Assembly (NCBI RefSeq): GCF_000299035.1
Contig: NZ_AKCS01000005.1
Coordinates: 310,001-374,000 of the forward strand
From: Bacillus bingmayongensis
Lineage (GTDB): Bacteria; Bacillota; Bacilli; Bacillales; Bacillaceae_G
Direction of reading: 5' to 3'
Length of the DNA stretch: 64,000 nt
Part shown: piece by piece, positions 1 through 11,578 of the stretch
How positions within the stretch are numbered: the first letter of the stretch is position 1
How the letters are laid out: each line of letters opens with the position of its first letter
The notes under the pieces: model-generated
Database searches by the model: none
Told to the model about the DNA's origin: nothing
Seen by the model: only the letters and a program-made list of their open reading frames with translations
Program-made: the position numbers and the translations under genes

Positions 1-3000
1 GCGCATTTCAGCTGTATCAATGTTTACATGTTCTGACGGAACAATATAGGCCACTAAGCGCTTATCACCCGGCTGATCTTCACGTACAACGACAGCAACT
101 TGTTCAACATGAGAATGCTGCATAATAACCGCTTCAATTTCACCAAGTTCAATTCGGAAACCTCGAATCTTAATTTGGTGATCTGCCCGACCTATGTAGT
201 CTAATGTGCCATCTTGACGCCAACGTGCCAAATCTCCTGTACGATACATTCGAGTACCAGGTTTCCCATATGGGTCTGCTATAAATCGTTCCGCAGTTAA
301 TCCTGCACGACCTAAATATCCACGGGCAAGTCCTGCTCCTGCAACATACATTTCTCCTACCACTCCTGGTGGTACAGGTTGTAAATAGTTATCTAATACG
401 TATACTTTAAGATCTGGTATACTACATCCAATTAAGCTGTTTGCTCGCAAGGATACAATATTTTGATCAAGCTCAATATAACTTACGTGTACAGTTGTTT
501 CTGTAATACCATACATATTAATAAGCTTAGGCGCGTTTTCTGGATGACGACTATACCAATCTTCTAGACGGCTTAATTCCAGTGCTTCTCCGCCAAAAAC
601 GACATACCGTAAAGAAAGCTTCTGTCCTAATTGGGCATTTTCGCGATCCGCCTGCATAAGTTGGTAAAACGCTGATGGTGTCTGATTTAAAACAGTTACT
701 CTTTCCTGAACAAGCAAATTTAAAAATTCTCTAGGCGAACGGCTTACAGTATGCGGTACAATAACGAGACGCCCTCCATACAGTAAGGGTCCCCAAATTT
801 CCCAAACTGAGAAATCAAACGCGTAAGAATGAAACATTGTCCAAATATCATCCGAATCAAATTGGAACCAATGATCAGTTGCTCCTAATAGTCTTACAAC
901 ATTTTGATGAGGAATCATTACACCTTTTGGTCTACCTGTTGAACCGGATGTATAAATTACATAAGCGATGTGTAAAGGTGATAATGGCTGTATTCGTTCT
1001 ACATTTTCTATATTCTCTTCACCATATTTGTTTAATGTGTCCATTGTTTTCGGATCATCTACTACAATCGCTTCGATTTCTTCACTCTCTATTGTCACTT
1101 TTGTGTTCGTAATCATACAAACAGGCTTAGCATCGCTTAGCATGAATGAAATTCGGTCTGTTGGATAATCAGGATCTAGCGGTAAATATCCTGCCCCCGC
1201 TTTTAAAACTGCTAACAAACTTACAACCATATCAAGAGATCTTGGCATCGCCAAAGCAACCATTTGCTCTGGACCTACTCCCTTTTCAATTAACAGACGT
1301 GCCAGCTTATTTGATCTCTTATTTAATTCTGTATAACTTAGTGTAGTGTCCTCAAATACGACAGCAATTGCATCTGGAGTCATGTGAACTTGTTTCTCAA
1401 ACAATTCCGGCAATGTCATTTCTGGTACAATTTGAAAACCACCATTCCATTTTTCAAGTATTGTTTGACGCTCTTCTTCTTCCAAAATTTCCAAACGTCC
1501 AATAGATTGTTCTGGATCTTGTACTGCATCCTCTAATAAACGAATGAAACGAATGACAAGTTTTTCAGCTGTCTCACGCTTAAATAAATCTGTACTAAAT
1601 TCAAGTAAACCATGTAACCCATTTGGCTGACCTTCAGACGTACTACGTTCACTTATTTCTATCGTTATATCAAACTTTGAAGAACCCACACTCTTAATCT
1701 CCAGATGCGTTTCTAGATTCGGTATATCAAGTGTTGCCTCTGGTGTATTTTGATAGGCTAACATAATTTGGAATAGTGGATGACTATTTCTCGAACGCAC
1801 AGGGTTTAATACTTCAACAAGTCGTTCAAACGGAACATCTTGATTTTCATATGCTAAAAGGTTAACCTTACGTACCCTGCTTAACAGTTCACTAAAGCTA
1901 GGATCTCCCGATGTATCTGTCCGTAAAACGAGTGTGTTTACGAACAATCCGACAATATCTCCAAGCGCATCATCGCTACGTCCGGCAATGGGACTACCTA
2001 TTGGAATATCCGTTCCTGCTCCTAATCGTGTAAGTAATGCAGCAAGTCCGGATTGCAACACCATAAACAAGCTAACACCATTTTTACGAGCAAGCTCTAA
2101 TAGTCGTTTATGTAACTCCGGATTCACATGAAAATCTATCGTTTCTCCCCGATAGCTTGTTTCCACAGGACGTTGATAATCTGTAGGTAACTCCAGTTGA
2201 TCTGGTAATCCCTTTAGCTCTTCTTTCCAAAACTCAATTTGTTGTGAAATGAGACTATCTTGCAAACTCTCATTTCCTAATAGTTCTTGTTGCCAAAGGG
2301 CATAATCAGCATACTGTACTGGCAGTGACTTCCACTGAACTGATTCACCTTTAAAATGTGCTTGATACGCAGCCGCTAGATCTCTTGACAATGGGTTTAA
2401 TGACCATCCATCCCCTACAATATGATGCAACAATACAAGCAACACATGTTCATCCGGATTTATTTCAAAAAGCTCCATACGAATAGCTGGCTCTTCTGCA
2501 AGGTTGAAGCTATATCTCACCGCTTCAGCAAGTACCTCAGACAATTCCGATTCAGTTGTAGGTGTAACGATTAGATTAGTGTTTACCTCATCAGTATCTA
2601 AAATTTGCTGGTGTGACGTACCAAGCGTATTCGGGAAAATGGTTCGAAGCGTTTCGTGTCGATTAACAATATCGTAGAACGCAGATTGTAACGCTGCTCG
2701 ATTTAATTCTCCAGACATACGAATAACTACAGGAATATTATATGTTGGGCTTGGTCCTTCTAAGCAGTTCAAGAACCATAAACGACGCTGTGCAAAAGAA
2801 AGAGGAACTTCTTTTGGACGCTCTACTTTCTGAATAGCCGGCCTTGCACTCTGCGTGCTATCTAATTGTTTAGCGAGTTCAGCGACTGTAGGTGATTCAA
2901 ATAATTTTGCAATGCCTAATTCCACACCTAATGTTTCACGAATACGTCCCATTAAACGGGTAGCTAACAGAGAATGTCCACCTATTTCAAAGAAGTTATC

Positions 3001-5973
3001 ATCGATTCCAATCCGCGCTATGCTAAGCACTTCCGCAAACAAATCACATAAAATTTCTTCTTGTGGATTTCTAGCTACACGTTCACTGACAAGTAAATTA
3101 AAGTCAGGTGCTGGCAACACTTTCCGATTAATCTTGCCGTTCGGTGTCAATGGCAATTCAGTCATAATCATAATTGCTGACGGTATCATATAGCCTGGTA
3201 AACTCTCTGCTGCATATGTTCGAATTTCTGCAAGGTCAAGATTCCCTTCAGCATCAGGTACAATATAAGCAACCAAACGTTTATCGCCAGGTTGATCTTC
3301 TCGAACAATTACAACGACTTGCTCAACATGAGGATGCTGATGTAATACAGCCTCTACTTCAGCTAACTCGATACGGAATCCCCGAATCTTAATTTGATGA
3401 TCTGCACGACTAATATAATCTAATGAACCATCCTGACGCCATTTAACAAGGTCACCCGTGCGGTACATTCGTGTACCAGGTTTCCCAAATGGATTAGCAA
3501 CAAATCGTTCAGCTGTTAATGCTGGTCTTCCTAAATATCCATTAGCAAGCCCCGTACCAGCAATATATAATTCCCCCACCACTCCGGTTGGTACTGGTTG
3601 TAACCCTGCATCTAGCACATACACCTCTGTATTCCAAATCGGTCTTCCAATAGAAGGTATACCGATCTCTTCTTCATTCATATCCATGAAAGTTGACCAA
3701 ATTGTTGTCTCAGTTGGTCCATAAAGATTTGTAACATGACAATTTAATTCTTTTAACCGAGACGCTAGATTCGATGGAAGCGCCTCACCACCAACAAGAA
3801 CTTTAAGTCCTATTAATCTTTCTGGATAATCTGTTACAAGCGCGTGCCAAAGTGTTGGTGTAGCTTGCATAATTGTAATATTTTTCTTTTGGATGATCTC
3901 TGTTAAAGCTGAAGAATCTTGAACCGTTTCTTTTTGTGCAACTTGAACACTTGCTCCACTAATTAGTGGTAAATAGATTTCTAAAGCGGAAATGTCAAAC
4001 GCAAAGGTTGTAACAGCTAATAAACGATCATGTGCATCCATTGAGAATTGATCTTGCATTGCCAATAAAAAGTTACTTAAGCTCTGCATTGGTACCACTA
4101 CACCTTTTGGCTTACCTGTTGACCCCGAAGTATAAATTGTATATGCAGGATTTAAAGGTACTACACCATCAAATGAATCTAGGTTATTTTTCGGGTATCT
4201 TCTTAACTTCTCTTTTGTATCCTGATTATCAAGTACAACCCTTGTTAAATGATTCTCATTTGGTAAATTAGCCAAAACAGAAGAATGTGTTAGGATACAA
4301 GCAGGCTGAGCATCGCTTAGTATATACGTAATTCGATCCTCTGGATATTCTGGATCAATTGGTAAATACGCTGCTCCCGCCTTAAGAACTGCTAACATCC
4401 CGATAACCATTTCTACAGATCTTGGAAATGCCAATGCTACAAATTCTTTAGGTTGCACTCCCCTTTCTAACAGAAAATGAGCAAGTTGATTTGCCTGTTC
4501 ATTTAATTCTTTATAAGTAAGTTCCGTCCCATCACATACTACAGCAATTGAATCAGGAGATTTACTCACTTGTTTTTCAATGAGAGTAGGTACACTTACG
4601 AATGAACTTTCTTTCGTAGTTTGATTCCATTCTACTAAAACTTGCTTGCTTTCCTCATGAAGTAAGAGTTCTAGTTTTCCAATCGATGAATTTACCTGAA
4701 GATCTAAAATATTTTCCAGAAGATTCACAAATCTCTTTTTATGAGTTATTAGCTCTTCCAAGTTATACACCTCAGGATTTGCGTCAAAATTAATCCTTAA
4801 GCCGTTTCCACCAAACTCGTTTGACACATTTATTGAAAGATCATCCACCGGTCCTGCCGAAAGATTATGTTTAACTCCATGATTTCCACCAAAACTCAGA
4901 CCATAATCAAATGGCATAACATTTATCATTGGACCAAATAATCTTTGATTTTCTCCCAATAATTTAAGATCACGACGTAATTCTTCATGACGATACTTAT
5001 GATGAAGACGTATATCACGAATTTCATTAGAAATCTGCTTTACAACCTCAGCAAAACTCATATTTGAGCTTATAGACAATCTAAGTGGAACGACATTCAT
5101 AACCATACCAGGAGTATTAATTGACACTGATCCTAAGCGTCCCATCATTGGTAAACCTAAGATTACATCCTCCACACTTGTTAACTTATGTATATAGATA
5201 GCAGTTGCAGCGATGATAAGATCCGGCCAATTCGCTTTACATCCATGCGCAACCCTTTGCAACGACTCTGTATGTAAACGAGACAAGTGCGCTGTTTGGC
5301 GAAGAAATTCTTTTGATGTTCGAGGAGCACGTTCCGCCAAACTTACTACCTCTGGTTGATCTTGGAATCGTTCTAACCAAAAGCTACGATCTTGCTCAAA
5401 TTGATCCGACGCTCGATAAGTAGCATCCTCCTCTAAAATGGTATACAAAGAGCCAAATGGTCTCTCATCATACGATTGATTATTCATGAATGCCGTATAT
5501 ACTTTTGCTACTCGCTCTGCAAGTAACGAAAAGCCGTAGCCATCCATCACAATGTGATGGATGCGCTGATACCAGAAGAAACGATTGGAATCAACTTTAA
5601 AAAGTGCCTCTGTATACAGCTTGTCCTTTTTTAGATTAACTGGCGTAGATAAATCTACTTTCATCCACGCTTCAGCTGCTTTTTGAGGATTCTCTTCTTT
5701 ACTAACGTCGATAATATGCATATGAAATTCAGGAGAAGCATCGATAACTTGCCATGGCCCTTTCTCATCTTCTTCAAATTGGACATGTAAAGATTCAGCT
5801 TCCATTACAACCTTACGTACAGCTAATTCAAATATTTTCGTATCAACTGAACCATGTATTTCTATGTATTCACCTGTATTATAAATTGGATTTTCTGGAT
5901 CAAGTTGCTGCGCAAACCACATACCCGTTTGCGCACCTGACAATGAATGACGAACCTTTTGACAATTAGACAT
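1..5973 (-). CDS. dhbF: Bacillibactin non-ribosomal peptide synthetase DhbF (3' part outside the window)
   Basis: Cytoplasmic multimodular synthetase that joins 2,3-dihydroxybenzoyl-glycyl-threonine units into bacillibactin. The frame is open from an ATG at 5973 to base 1, giving 1991 visible residues; known DhbF proteins have about 2380, so the second carrier domain and the thioesterase are cut off. Order seen: condensation domain (HHIVMDG, His139-Asp144), adenylation domain 1 (FDIS with Asp660, fitting a glycine pocket), carrier domain (GGHSLL, phosphopantetheine Ser1001), condensation domain 2 (HHIVGDG from His1183), adenylation domain 2 (DFSVWEIWG from Asp1720, the threonine-type pocket). 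It starts 14 bp after the dhbB stop and is the last visible operon gene. Substrate assignments are inferred from pocket motifs and from the family. Confidence 0.95.
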   Translation of the reverse strand, partial: MSNCQKVRHSLSGAQTGMWFAQQLDPENPIYNTGEYIEIHGSVDTKIFELAVRKVVMEAESLHVQFEEDEKGPWQVIDASPEFHMHIIDVSKEENPQKAAEAWMKVDLSTPVNLKKDKLYTEALFKVDSNRFFWYQRIHHIVMDGYGFSLLAERVAKVYTAFMNNQSYDERPFGSLYTILEEDATYRASDQFEQDRSFWLERFQDQPEVVSLAERAPRTSKEFLRQTAHLSRLHTESLQRVAHGCKANWPDLIIAATAIYIHKLTSVEDVILGLPMMGRLGSVSINTPGMVMNVVPLRLSISSNMSFAEVVKQISNEIRDIRLHHKYRHEELRRDLKLLGENQRLFGPMINVMPFDYGLSFGGNHGVKHNLSAGPVDDLSINVSNEFGGNGLRINFDANPEVYNLEELITHKKRFVNLLENILDLQVNSSIGKLELLLHEESKQVLVEWNQTTKESSFVSVPTLIEKQVSKSPDSIAVVCDGTELTYKELNEQANQLAHFLLERGVQPKEFVALAFPRSVEMVIGMLAVLKAGAAYLPIDPEYPEDRITYILSDAQPACILTHSSVLANLPNENHLTRVVLDNQDTKEKLRRYPKNNLDSFDGVVPLNPAYTIYTSGSTGKPKGVVVPMQSLSNFLLAMQDQFSMDAHDRLLAVTTFAFDISALEIYLPLISGASVQVAQKETVQDSSALTEIIQKKNITIMQATPTLWHALVTDYPERLIGLKVLVGGEALPSNLASRLKELNCHVTNLYGPTETTIWSTFMDMNEEEIGIPSIGRPIWNTEVYVLDAGLQPVPTGVVGELYIAGTGLANGYLGRPALTAERFVANPFGKPGTRMYRTGDLVKWRQDGSLDYISRADHQIKIRGFRIELAEVEAVLHQHPHVEQVVVIVREDQPGDKRLVAYIVPDAEGNLDLAEIRTYAAESLPGYMIPSAIMIMTELPLTPNGKINRKVLPAPDFNLLVSERVARNPQEEILCDLFAEVLSIARIGIDDNFFEIGGHSLLATRLMGRIRETLGVELGIAKLFESPTVAELAKQLDSTQSARPAIQKVERPKEVPLSFAQRRLWFLNCLEGPSPTYNIPVVIRMSGELNRAALQSAFYDIVNRHETLRTIFPNTLGTSHQQILDTDEVNTNLIVTPTTESELSEVLAEAVRYSFNLAEEPAIRMELFEINPDEHVLLVLLHHIVGDGWSLNPLSRDLAAAYQAHFKGESVQWKSLPVQYADYALWQQELLGNESLQDSLISQQIEFWKEELKGLPDQLELPTDYQRPVETSYRGETIDFHVNPELHKRLLELARKNGVSLFMVLQSGLAALLTRLGAGTDIPIGSPIAGRSDDALGDIVGLFVNTLVLRTDTSGDPSFSELLSRVRKVNLLAYENQDVPFERLVEVLNPVRSRNSHPLFQIMLAYQNTPEATLDIPNLETHLEIKSVGSSKFDITIEISERSTSEGQPNGLHGLLEFSTDLFKRETAEKLVIRFIRLLEDAVQDPEQSIGRLEILEEEERQTILEKWNGGFQIVPEMTLPELFEKQVHMTPDAIAVVFEDTTLSYTELNKRSNKLARLLIEKGVGPEQMVALAMPRSLDMVVSLLAVLKAGAGYLPLDPDYPTDRISFMLSDAKPVCMITNTKVTIESEEIEAIVVDDPKTMDTLNKYGEENIENVERIQPLSPLHIAYVIYTSGSTGRPKGVMIPHQNVVRLLGATDHWFQFDSDDIWTMFHSYAFDFSVWEIWGPLLYGGRLVIVPHTVSRSPREFLNLLVQERVTVLNQTPSAFYQLMQADRENAQLGQKLSLRYVVFGGEALELSRLEDWYSRHPENAPKLINMYGITETTVHVSYIELDQNIVSLRANSLIGCSIPDLKVYVLDNYLQPVPPGVVGEMYVAGAGLARGYLGRAGLTAERFIADPYGKPGTRMYRTGDLARWRQDGTLDYIGRADHQIKIRGFRIELGEIEAVIMQHSHVEQVAVVVREDQPGDKRLVAYIVPSEHVNIDTAEMR

Positions 5974-5987
5974 TCGTATTTACCCCT

Positions 5988-6893
5988 TTATCTATCTGTA
6001 TTTGACAGCACCTTTTCTTCTCTAAACGACAACAAATTAAACCAGTCATATATTGTTGGACGCTCAGCCAAATCTGCAAATGTAACTTCTACACCCTTTT
6101 GGCGCCATTTCTCTACTAAACTCATAATTCTAACTGAGTCGAGCCCTCTATTTAATAAATCTTCATCATCACCAATATCTGCTAGTGATTCACGAAGCAA
6201 TTCAGCCACTTGTTCGCGTACTAGCTGCAATGTGAATATTGAATCCACTTCCTTCGAATTCTTTAAATCGTTTAATAATAAATTCGTTGTCGTAGTCACT
6301 GCACATCGATCAGATGCATACTGCAAAGCTTGTTTATGATGTTCTTGTGAAAAATCAGCAACCGCATCAGCGATGAAGAATGGCTGTATCCCATCCATAA
6401 ATGCTTCACATGCTGTTAAAAGGCATCCGATATGTGCATACACTCCGCAAATAATAAGCTGATCGCGCTCTTGTTCATGTAAAATCTCTAAAAGGTTTGT
6501 TTTCTTAAAAGCGCTGTATCTCCATTTTGTAAGGAAAATATCATTCTTATCAGGAGTAAGCTCATCTACAATTTTTTGCTTATGAGGCCCTTCAGGAATG
6601 CCTGCTCCCCAGAAATCTTGTAATAATCCCCTTTGCTCTAGCGTTTGTCCACCTGGTTGCGCAGTATAGACTACAGGAATACCAAGTTCCTTACATGTAT
6701 TTCTGATCGATTGAATATTTGAAATCAGTTCTACTCTCGGTGATTCCTCTGCATCATATGCATCAAGAAAGTACTCTTGCATGTCATGAATAAGAAGCAC
6801 TGCTCGTTTTGGATCTGGTTTCCACGTTACTTTATTATTTGGTAAATCTGACTCTAATGGCATTGGGTATACTGAGATAGCTGGAATAGCCAT
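5988..6893 (-). CDS. dhbB: Isochorismatase with aryl carrier domain, DhbB
   Basis: Bifunctional 301-residue protein. The N-terminal two thirds is an isochorismatase-type hydrolase ([12 protein letters not shown] near residue 35, [10 protein letters not shown] around 155), which makes 2,3-dihydro-2,3-dihydroxybenzoate and pyruvate from isochorismate. The C-terminal part is an aryl carrier domain with the phosphopantetheine site GLDS (Ser253), loaded with 2,3-dihydroxybenzoate by DhbE and presented to DhbF. Length matches the family. It lies between dhbE and dhbF in the order A-C-E-B-F known from Bacillus subtilis. No lesion is seen. Confidence 0.96.
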   Translation of the reverse strand: MAIPAISVYPMPLESDLPNNKVTWKPDPKRAVLLIHDMQEYFLDAYDAEESPRVELISNIQSIRNTCKELGIPVVYTAQPGGQTLEQRGLLQDFWGAGIPEGPHKQKIVDELTPDKNDIFLTKWRYSAFKKTNLLEILHEQERDQLIICGVYAHIGCLLTACEAFMDGIQPFFIADAVADFSQEHHKQALQYASDRCAVTTTTNLLLNDLKNSKEVDSIFTLQLVREQVAELLRESLADIGDDEDLLNRGLDSVRIMSLVEKWRQKGVEVTFADLAERPTIYDWFNLLSFREEKVLSNTDR

Positions 6894-6932
6894 CTAATCA
6901 CTTCCTTCCGAATTATTAATAATATTTATACT

Positions 6933-8555
6933 CTATGAATTGATAGTAGTTTTTAGTTTTTCGGCAATTGCTTTTCGTAATTCTTTCTTACTTACTTTTC
7001 CGACACCCGTTTGTGGAAACGATTCAATAAATTCAATTCGATCCGGAATTTTGTATGCTGCAATTCCCCGATCTCTTAAGAACATTTTCAAATCCCCTAC
7101 AGCCGGAACTTGCCCGCGAGCTATTACGAAAGCACAAGTACGCTCACCTAAATAATCGTCTGGCATCGATACAATCGCTACATCGTGTACCGCTGAATGA
7201 GCTAAAAGGTGATTTTCAACTTCTTCAGCTGCAACTTTCTCTCCACCACGATTAATCTGATCCTTATCGCGTCCTTCAACTACTAAATAACCTTGCTCAT
7301 TTATTTTGACAAGATCACCCGTACGATAAAAACCATCGGAAGTAAATGATTTAGCGTTATGTTCTTCAGCTTTATAATATCCACGGATTGTATATGGCCC
7401 ACGAGTTAATAAACTCCCTACTTGTCCTGGCTCTACATCATTATCATTTTCATCAACTACACGAATTTCATCGAACTCTGACATTGGTCTTCCTTGCGTA
7501 TGAATGATGATTTCTTCTGGGTCATCAAGTCTTGTGTAATTCACTAGTCCTTCTGCCATCCCAAAAACTTGTTGCAGTGTACAACCGAATGTCGGGCGTA
7601 TACGTTTCGCAACTTCAGCACTAAATTTCGCGCCACCTACTTGTATGACTTCAAGGCTTGATAAATCATTATTGCGTGACGCTTTCGCATCAAGCCATAC
7701 CATCGCAAGTGGTGGTACAAGCGCCGTTATTGTGACGCGTTCTTTCTCGATAAGAGAAAATGCTTCATCAGGACTCCCACCGGAAGCTAGAACTACCCTT
7801 CCTCCGGCATAAAGTGTACCTAGAATTCCTGGTGAACTAAGTGGATAGTTATGTGCAACTGGAAGTGCAGCAAGATACACGCTCTCTTGATTCAATTTAC
7901 AAATCTCAGCACTTACTCGTAAGCTATAAATATAATCATCATGCGTTCTTGGAATTAATTTAGATACCCCCGTTGTCCCGCCTGATAATTGTAAGAATGC
8001 TACATCACTAGATTTAACTTCCGGCTGTTCGATTGGATTCATATAAAGATCACGTATTCCGACAAATTCCTCTTCCTCTCCTACAACAATGACATGTCGC
8101 AGCGCCGGAACCTTCTCTTTCACTTCTCTAGCAAGCTTACGATAATCAAATCCAAGCTGCTTATCTGCGATAATGTAAGCAGTCGCTTCAGCGAATTCAC
8201 AGAAATAATTTATTTCACTACTACGATGGGACGGCAATGCAAAGACTGGAAGCGCCCCAATTCGAAAGAGGGCAAAACATACTTCCAAAAATTCCGTACT
8301 ATTAGGCAGCTGAAGAACAACTCGGTCTTCTTGTTTTATCCCTAATTTGCTGAGCCCTGCAGCTAAACGATCTACTTTTGTATCAAGCTCAGCATAACTT
8401 ACATGCTTGTCGCCACTTGTAACTGCAATTCGGTCACCATGCTTTTCAGCACGTTCTCTTAACATCGCTCCAAACGTTTCTCCACGCCAACAATCTTTCT
8501 CTCTATATCGATCTGCAAACTCTTTTGGCCACTCACGGCATCCTGCTATCATCAT
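6933..8555 (-). CDS. dhbE: 2,3-dihydroxybenzoate-AMP ligase DhbE
   Basis: Stand-alone adenylation enzyme that activates 2,3-dihydroxybenzoate with ATP and loads it on the DhbB carrier domain. The protein has 540 residues, the normal length. Visible adenylate-forming motifs are [10 protein letters not shown] (about residue 190), YRTGDL (about 410) and [13 protein letters not shown] near the C terminus with the catalytic lysine. The first residues ([20 protein letters not shown]) are typical of this family. The gap to dhbC is 16 bp and to dhbB about 40 bp, so co-transcription is likely. Confidence 0.96.
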   Translation of the reverse strand: MMIAGCREWPKEFADRYREKDCWRGETFGAMLRERAEKHGDRIAVTSGDKHVSYAELDTKVDRLAAGLSKLGIKQEDRVVLQLPNSTEFLEVCFALFRIGALPVFALPSHRSSEINYFCEFAEATAYIIADKQLGFDYRKLAREVKEKVPALRHVIVVGEEEEFVGIRDLYMNPIEQPEVKSSDVAFLQLSGGTTGVSKLIPRTHDDYIYSLRVSAEICKLNQESVYLAALPVAHNYPLSSPGILGTLYAGGRVVLASGGSPDEAFSLIEKERVTITALVPPLAMVWLDAKASRNNDLSSLEVIQVGGAKFSAEVAKRIRPTFGCTLQQVFGMAEGLVNYTRLDDPEEIIIHTQGRPMSEFDEIRVVDENDNDVEPGQVGSLLTRGPYTIRGYYKAEEHNAKSFTSDGFYRTGDLVKINEQGYLVVEGRDKDQINRGGEKVAAEEVENHLLAHSAVHDVAIVSMPDDYLGERTCAFVIARGQVPAVGDLKMFLRDRGIAAYKIPDRIEFIESFPQTGVGKVSKKELRKAIAEKLKTTINS

Positions 8556-8571
8556 TTACCCCCCCCAACAT

Positions 8572-9792
8572 TTATTTCAGCGATTCATCATTCAATCCCA
8601 TAGCCCGAAGCATTGTGCGAAACTTAGCTGATGTTTCAGCTAGCTCATCTTCAGGTTTTGACTCCGCAACAATACCAGCTCCTGCGAATAAACGAAGTGA
8701 ATTCTCTTCAACTTCCGCACAACGAATCGTAACAATCCATTCACCGTCACCGTTTAGATCGCTCCAACCAAGCATCCCAGTGAAAAAGTCTCGATCAAAC
8801 GGCTCAATTTCTTGAATCGCTTCCATAGCTTTTTCCATTGGCGTTCCGCAAACAGCTGGTGTCGGATGAAGCGCAAGTGCTAATTCTAATGCAGACACCG
8901 AAGCATCAAGTAATTCTCCTTTTACTTCTGTAGATAAATGCCACATCGCTTCACTATTTATTAATGATGGTTTTTCCGGAACATGTAGTGTACGACAATA
9001 CGGGCGAAGTGCCGCAGCTACCGCTTCAACAACAACCGCATGTTCATGTAAATCTTTAGCTGAAGAAAGCAATTCATCTGCCCGTCTCTGATCTTCTACA
9101 GGGTCTTCGCTTCGTGGTCTAGACCCTGCAAGTGGATTAGAGATTACTTGCATTCCACTCCGTGAAACAAGTAATTCTGGACTCGCTCCTATGAGTGTAC
9201 GACTACGCTTTAATGGAGCATCACTTTTTTCTACTTCTTCACTCTTCGGTAAATCTACCGCAAACGTATACCCGTGTTTATTGTGCGCTGCTAAATCACG
9301 AAGTAGCTTTTGAATGTCAACCTTTTCTGGAGATTTTAAATCCAACGATCTTGATAGAACGATTTTTTTTAGATCACCGCCCTTAATTTTAGCTACTCCT
9401 TGCTCTACACCACGCATATATTCTGAAGGTGCTGGAATAGGATTCATTTCATATGTAAGTACAGGTGATTGCTGGATTCGATCTGTAGAATCAAATTGCA
9501 AGCGATCAGCAACTCTGCTCTCATGAGGTACAACGAGCTGTACAGCTTTTGTACGATCAAAAGGCAGTGCTCCTACAACAATTGGATTTTGATGCCCAGC
9601 TTGCTTCGCGTTATTTAATACAGCATGAACAAGCTCAGAAAAATTTTTTGCCTGACTATGTTTCACCGTAGCAAACGTTCCTTCAGCAAGTATTGTACGG
9701 TACGGTGAAGCAAAAAAGAATGAAGATCCAGCTTTATAGTCATCTAGTAATTTTGTTGCTAACTCCTTTAAAGCAGTTGTATGATTCATCAT
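8572..9792 (-). CDS. dhbC: Isochorismate synthase DhbC
   Basis: Chorismate-using enzyme of 406 residues that makes isochorismate, the first dedicated step toward 2,3-dihydroxybenzoate. Chorismate-binding-family signatures are present: [20 protein letters not shown] around residue 210, [10 protein letters not shown] around 310, and the C-terminal [14 protein letters not shown] and [15 protein letters not shown] that bind Mg2+ and chorismate. Two adjacent ATG codons could start the protein; the first is used here. It lies second in the dhb operon, 24 bp from dhbA. Confidence 0.96.
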   Translation of the reverse strand: MMNHTTALKELATKLLDDYKAGSSFFFASPYRTILAEGTFATVKHSQAKNFSELVHAVLNNAKQAGHQNPIVVGALPFDRTKAVQLVVPHESRVADRLQFDSTDRIQQSPVLTYEMNPIPAPSEYMRGVEQGVAKIKGGDLKKIVLSRSLDLKSPEKVDIQKLLRDLAAHNKHGYTFAVDLPKSEEVEKSDAPLKRSRTLIGASPELLVSRSGMQVISNPLAGSRPRSEDPVEDQRRADELLSSAKDLHEHAVVVEAVAAALRPYCRTLHVPEKPSLINSEAMWHLSTEVKGELLDASVSALELALALHPTPAVCGTPMEKAMEAIQEIEPFDRDFFTGMLGWSDLNGDGEWIVTIRCAEVEENSLRLFAGAGIVAESKPEDELAETSAKFRTMLRAMGLNDESLK

Positions 9793-9816
9793 GTTATAGC
9801 CCTCCTATATTTCATA

Positions 9817-10602
9817 TTAAACGCCTAACGTTGCGCCGCCATCGATACACAAATTATGCATAGTAATATGACTCGCTTTATCTGAAGCTAAAAATAGTAC
9901 CGCTTCGGCAATCTCTGAAGGTGTTGCTATTTTTTGTAATGGAATTCCTAATCTATATGTATCTTGTGAACCTGCAATAATATTTTCGGGTCCATTTCCA
10001 TCTGTCCAAAGCTGCCGTTGCATCTCTGTTTCAGTTGAACCAGGTGAAACTATATTACAACGAATATTGTATGCTGCAAGTTCCAACCCTAAGCATTTCA
10101 TAAACATCGTGACTGCCGCTTTTGATGACGCATATGCAGCCATCCCCATTCTTGGAACATTCGCTGCATTTGAACCAACTGTCACGATTACACCAGCTTG
10201 TCTTTGCATCATACGTCTACTCACTGCACGTGCCATATAAAACACCCCTGTAGAATTTACAGAAAAAGTGGCATCCCAATCTTCATCACTTAAAGATTCA
10301 ATTGGTCCCATTCGTAGAGTACCAGCAACATTTACTAAAATATCAATTGGTCCCATTTCATTTTCAATTTGATGAACGATATGCTCTACTTCAGCACTGT
10401 TACTGACATCTAACGGGAACGCTTTCAGTAATACGTCTTGAGACTCGTGACAATCGACTAATGTATGAAGGCCTGTGATATTATTATCTACTGCAGCCAC
10501 CTTAGCACCTTTTTCAGCAAACAACTTTGCCACTGTTTCTCCAATTCCTTGTGCTGCACCAGTAACTAATACAACTTTGCCATCAAATTCCCTAAGGCTC
10601 AT
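9817..10602 (-). CDS. dhbA: 2,3-dihydro-2,3-dihydroxybenzoate dehydrogenase DhbA
   Basis: Short-chain dehydrogenase that oxidises 2,3-dihydro-2,3-dihydroxybenzoate to 2,3-dihydroxybenzoate with NAD+. The NAD-binding motif VTGAAQGIGE is near the N terminus, NVAG follows, and the catalytic YASSK tetrad sits mid-protein. The open frame extends further upstream through the promoter, but MSLREFDGKVV at 10602 is the family start and is preceded by GGAAAGG at a good distance, giving 261 residues. First gene of the operon, directly behind the Fur-controlled promoter. Confidence 0.95.
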   Translation of the reverse strand: MSLREFDGKVVLVTGAAQGIGETVAKLFAEKGAKVAAVDNNITGLHTLVDCHESQDVLLKAFPLDVSNSAEVEHIVHQIENEMGPIDILVNVAGTLRMGPIESLSDEDWDATFSVNSTGVFYMARAVSRRMMQRQAGVIVTVGSNAANVPRMGMAAYASSKAAVTMFMKCLGLELAAYNIRCNIVSPGSTETEMQRQLWTDGNGPENIIAGSQDTYRLGIPLQKIATPSEIAEAVLFLASDKASHITMHNLCIDGGATLGV

Positions 10603-10676
10603 ATTTTCAAATCCTTTCCTAACAAGAACTCTTTTAAGTTCTAAATATATAAAACCAAGATGACAACAACGATAAA

Positions 10677-10691
10677 GATAATCATTATCAA
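10677..10691 (-). promoter_or_regulatory. Fur box just downstream of the dhb transcription start
   Basis: The minus strand reads TTGATAATGATTATC, an almost perfect match to the Bacillus 7-1-7 Fur box (TGATAATNATTATCA). It starts about 18 bp downstream of the -10 hexamer at 10709-10714, so bound Fur-Fe2+ would block initiation or escape. Siderophore operons of Bacillus are known Fur targets. Confidence 0.85.
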
Positions 10692-10708
10692 TCATAAAAT
10701 TTAAAAAA

Positions 10709-10737
10709 ATAATACACATAGTAAACTGATAAGTCAA
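10709..10737 (-). promoter_or_regulatory. Sigma-A promoter of the dhb operon
   Basis: On the minus strand a -35 TTGACT (10732-10737) and a -10 TATTAT (10709-10714) are separated by exactly 17 bp. The transcript would start near 10702, giving a leader of about 100 nt before the dhbA start at 10602. Inferred from sequence only. Confidence 0.75.
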
Positions 10738-10757
10738 GTGCATTTAAAAATGCACTT
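10736..10757. promoter_or_regulatory. Palindrome abutting the dhb -35 hexamer
   Basis: Arms AAGTGCATTT (10736-10745) and AAATGCACTT (10748-10757) are exact inverted repeats around a 2 bp centre. The element overlaps the upstream edge of the -35 hexamer and lies between the promoter and two Fur-like boxes. No T run follows on either strand, so it looks like an operator rather than a terminator. The binding protein is unknown. Confidence 0.45.
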
Positions 10758-10767
10758 CATCTATAAT

Positions 10768-10782
10768 TGATAATGATTTTCA
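10768..10782 (-). promoter_or_regulatory. Second Fur-box-like site upstream of the dhb promoter
   Basis: The plus strand reads TGATAATGATTTTCA, which differs from the 7-1-7 Fur consensus at one position of the second half. It lies about 30 bp upstream of the -35 hexamer. Confidence 0.6.
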
Positions 10783-10802
10783 ATTTGATCGCTACACCGA
10801 AA

Positions 10803-10817
10803 TGATAATGTTTCTCA
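10803..10817. promoter_or_regulatory. Third, weaker Fur-box-like site
   Basis: TGATAATGTTTCTCA keeps a perfect first half-site and a degenerate second half. It is 35 bp (about three helical turns) from the preceding site, which would suit cooperative Fur binding. Confidence 0.45.
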
Positions 10818-11370
10818 ATTATTTTGTCAATCTTTTTTTATTTTTCAGATAAAGTTTTTTATTATATTTATATATTAATATTGTTAAAAAGAGTTGTTTT
10901 TACAGTCTTTTTCTATAAAAGCAGTAACTCAAAAAATATAAATGAAATTTAAATTCTCTCTACATAGTTAACCATATATTGGGTTTTAACTCGCAAAAAC
11001 CTTCGTAATATAAAAATATCCATTTTTCACACTAAATATTTTCTCAATAAATTTCTGAACATAGTTATTTAATAATAACCACATTAAAATAATAGATAAA
11101 CAGCCATACTTTTCAGAAAAAATAAGTCTTTTATTTTGTATTTTGCTAGAATTGAATTGTTCAAATAATACAAGGGGAATTTAAATGAAAAAAGTTTTAT
11201 TATGTAGAGAATATAGAAATAGCTTGTTTATATAGTAATGGTTGTTCCCATTTACCAATAACATAGTAAAACGATCTACTCCTGCAATTTTTACCTGTAT
11301 TCGTTACGCTGCTTAAAAAAATACAGTACCATATTGAATTTCCCTATGTATAAACAAAGAATATCAAAAT
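10818..11370. other. AT-rich intergenic stretch without a recognisable gene
   Basis: No open frame longer than a few tens of codons and no RNA gene is recognised between the dhb control region and the phr terminator. The only start with a plausible ribosome site (AAGGGGAATTTAA before an ATG near 11184) opens a frame of 16 codons. Confidence 0.5.
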
Positions 11371-11373
11371 AAA

Positions 11374-11419
11374 CAAAAACACCTTACGATCTTATACAGA
11401 TGCAAGGTGTTTTTGTTTA
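11374..11419 (-). terminator. Terminator of the rap-phr cassette
   Basis: AACAAAAACACCTT and AAGGTGTTTTTGTT form a long A/T-flanked stem about 22 bp after the phr stop. The minus-strand arm ends in a T-rich run, as in an intrinsic terminator; the symmetry would also let it work on the plus strand. Confidence 0.8.
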
Positions 11420-11440
11420 ATTGCAGTGAAAGTTTTCGTA

Positions 11441-11578
11441 TTAACCACCAGTGTTTCCATGAGAGTATTGCACAACTTCTTCAATGGACAAATGTGTTTC
11501 TTTTTGTACAGTTGCATTCCCTAAGGTTAAAACGAATGCAGTAGATATTCCTACAAGCAAATATATTATTTTTTTCAT
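11441..11578 (-). CDS. Phr signalling peptide precursor
   Basis: A 45-residue frame whose ATG overlaps the stop codon of the rap gene (ATGA). It begins MKKIIYLLVGISTAFVL, a lysine-rich secretion signal with a hydrophobic core, and ends HGNTGG. This is the organisation of Phr precursors: export, cleavage to a short C-terminal peptide, re-import by Opp, and inhibition of the partner Rap protein. The mature peptide cannot be fixed from sequence alone; residues near the C terminus (QYSHGNTGG) are the natural candidates. Translational coupling to rap is likely. Confidence 0.85.
   Translation of the reverse strand: MKKIIYLLVGISTAFVLTLGNATVQKETHLSIEEVVQYSHGNTGG

Noticed and set aside
5947-6339. Plus-strand frame of 130 codons over dhbB
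   Set aside because: It lies antisense to a full-length conserved gene, has no ribosome site and serine-rich shadow composition.
9817-10743. Longer dhbA start at 10743
   Set aside because: The extra 47 codons run through the promoter and Fur box and lack a ribosome site; the family start is at 10602.
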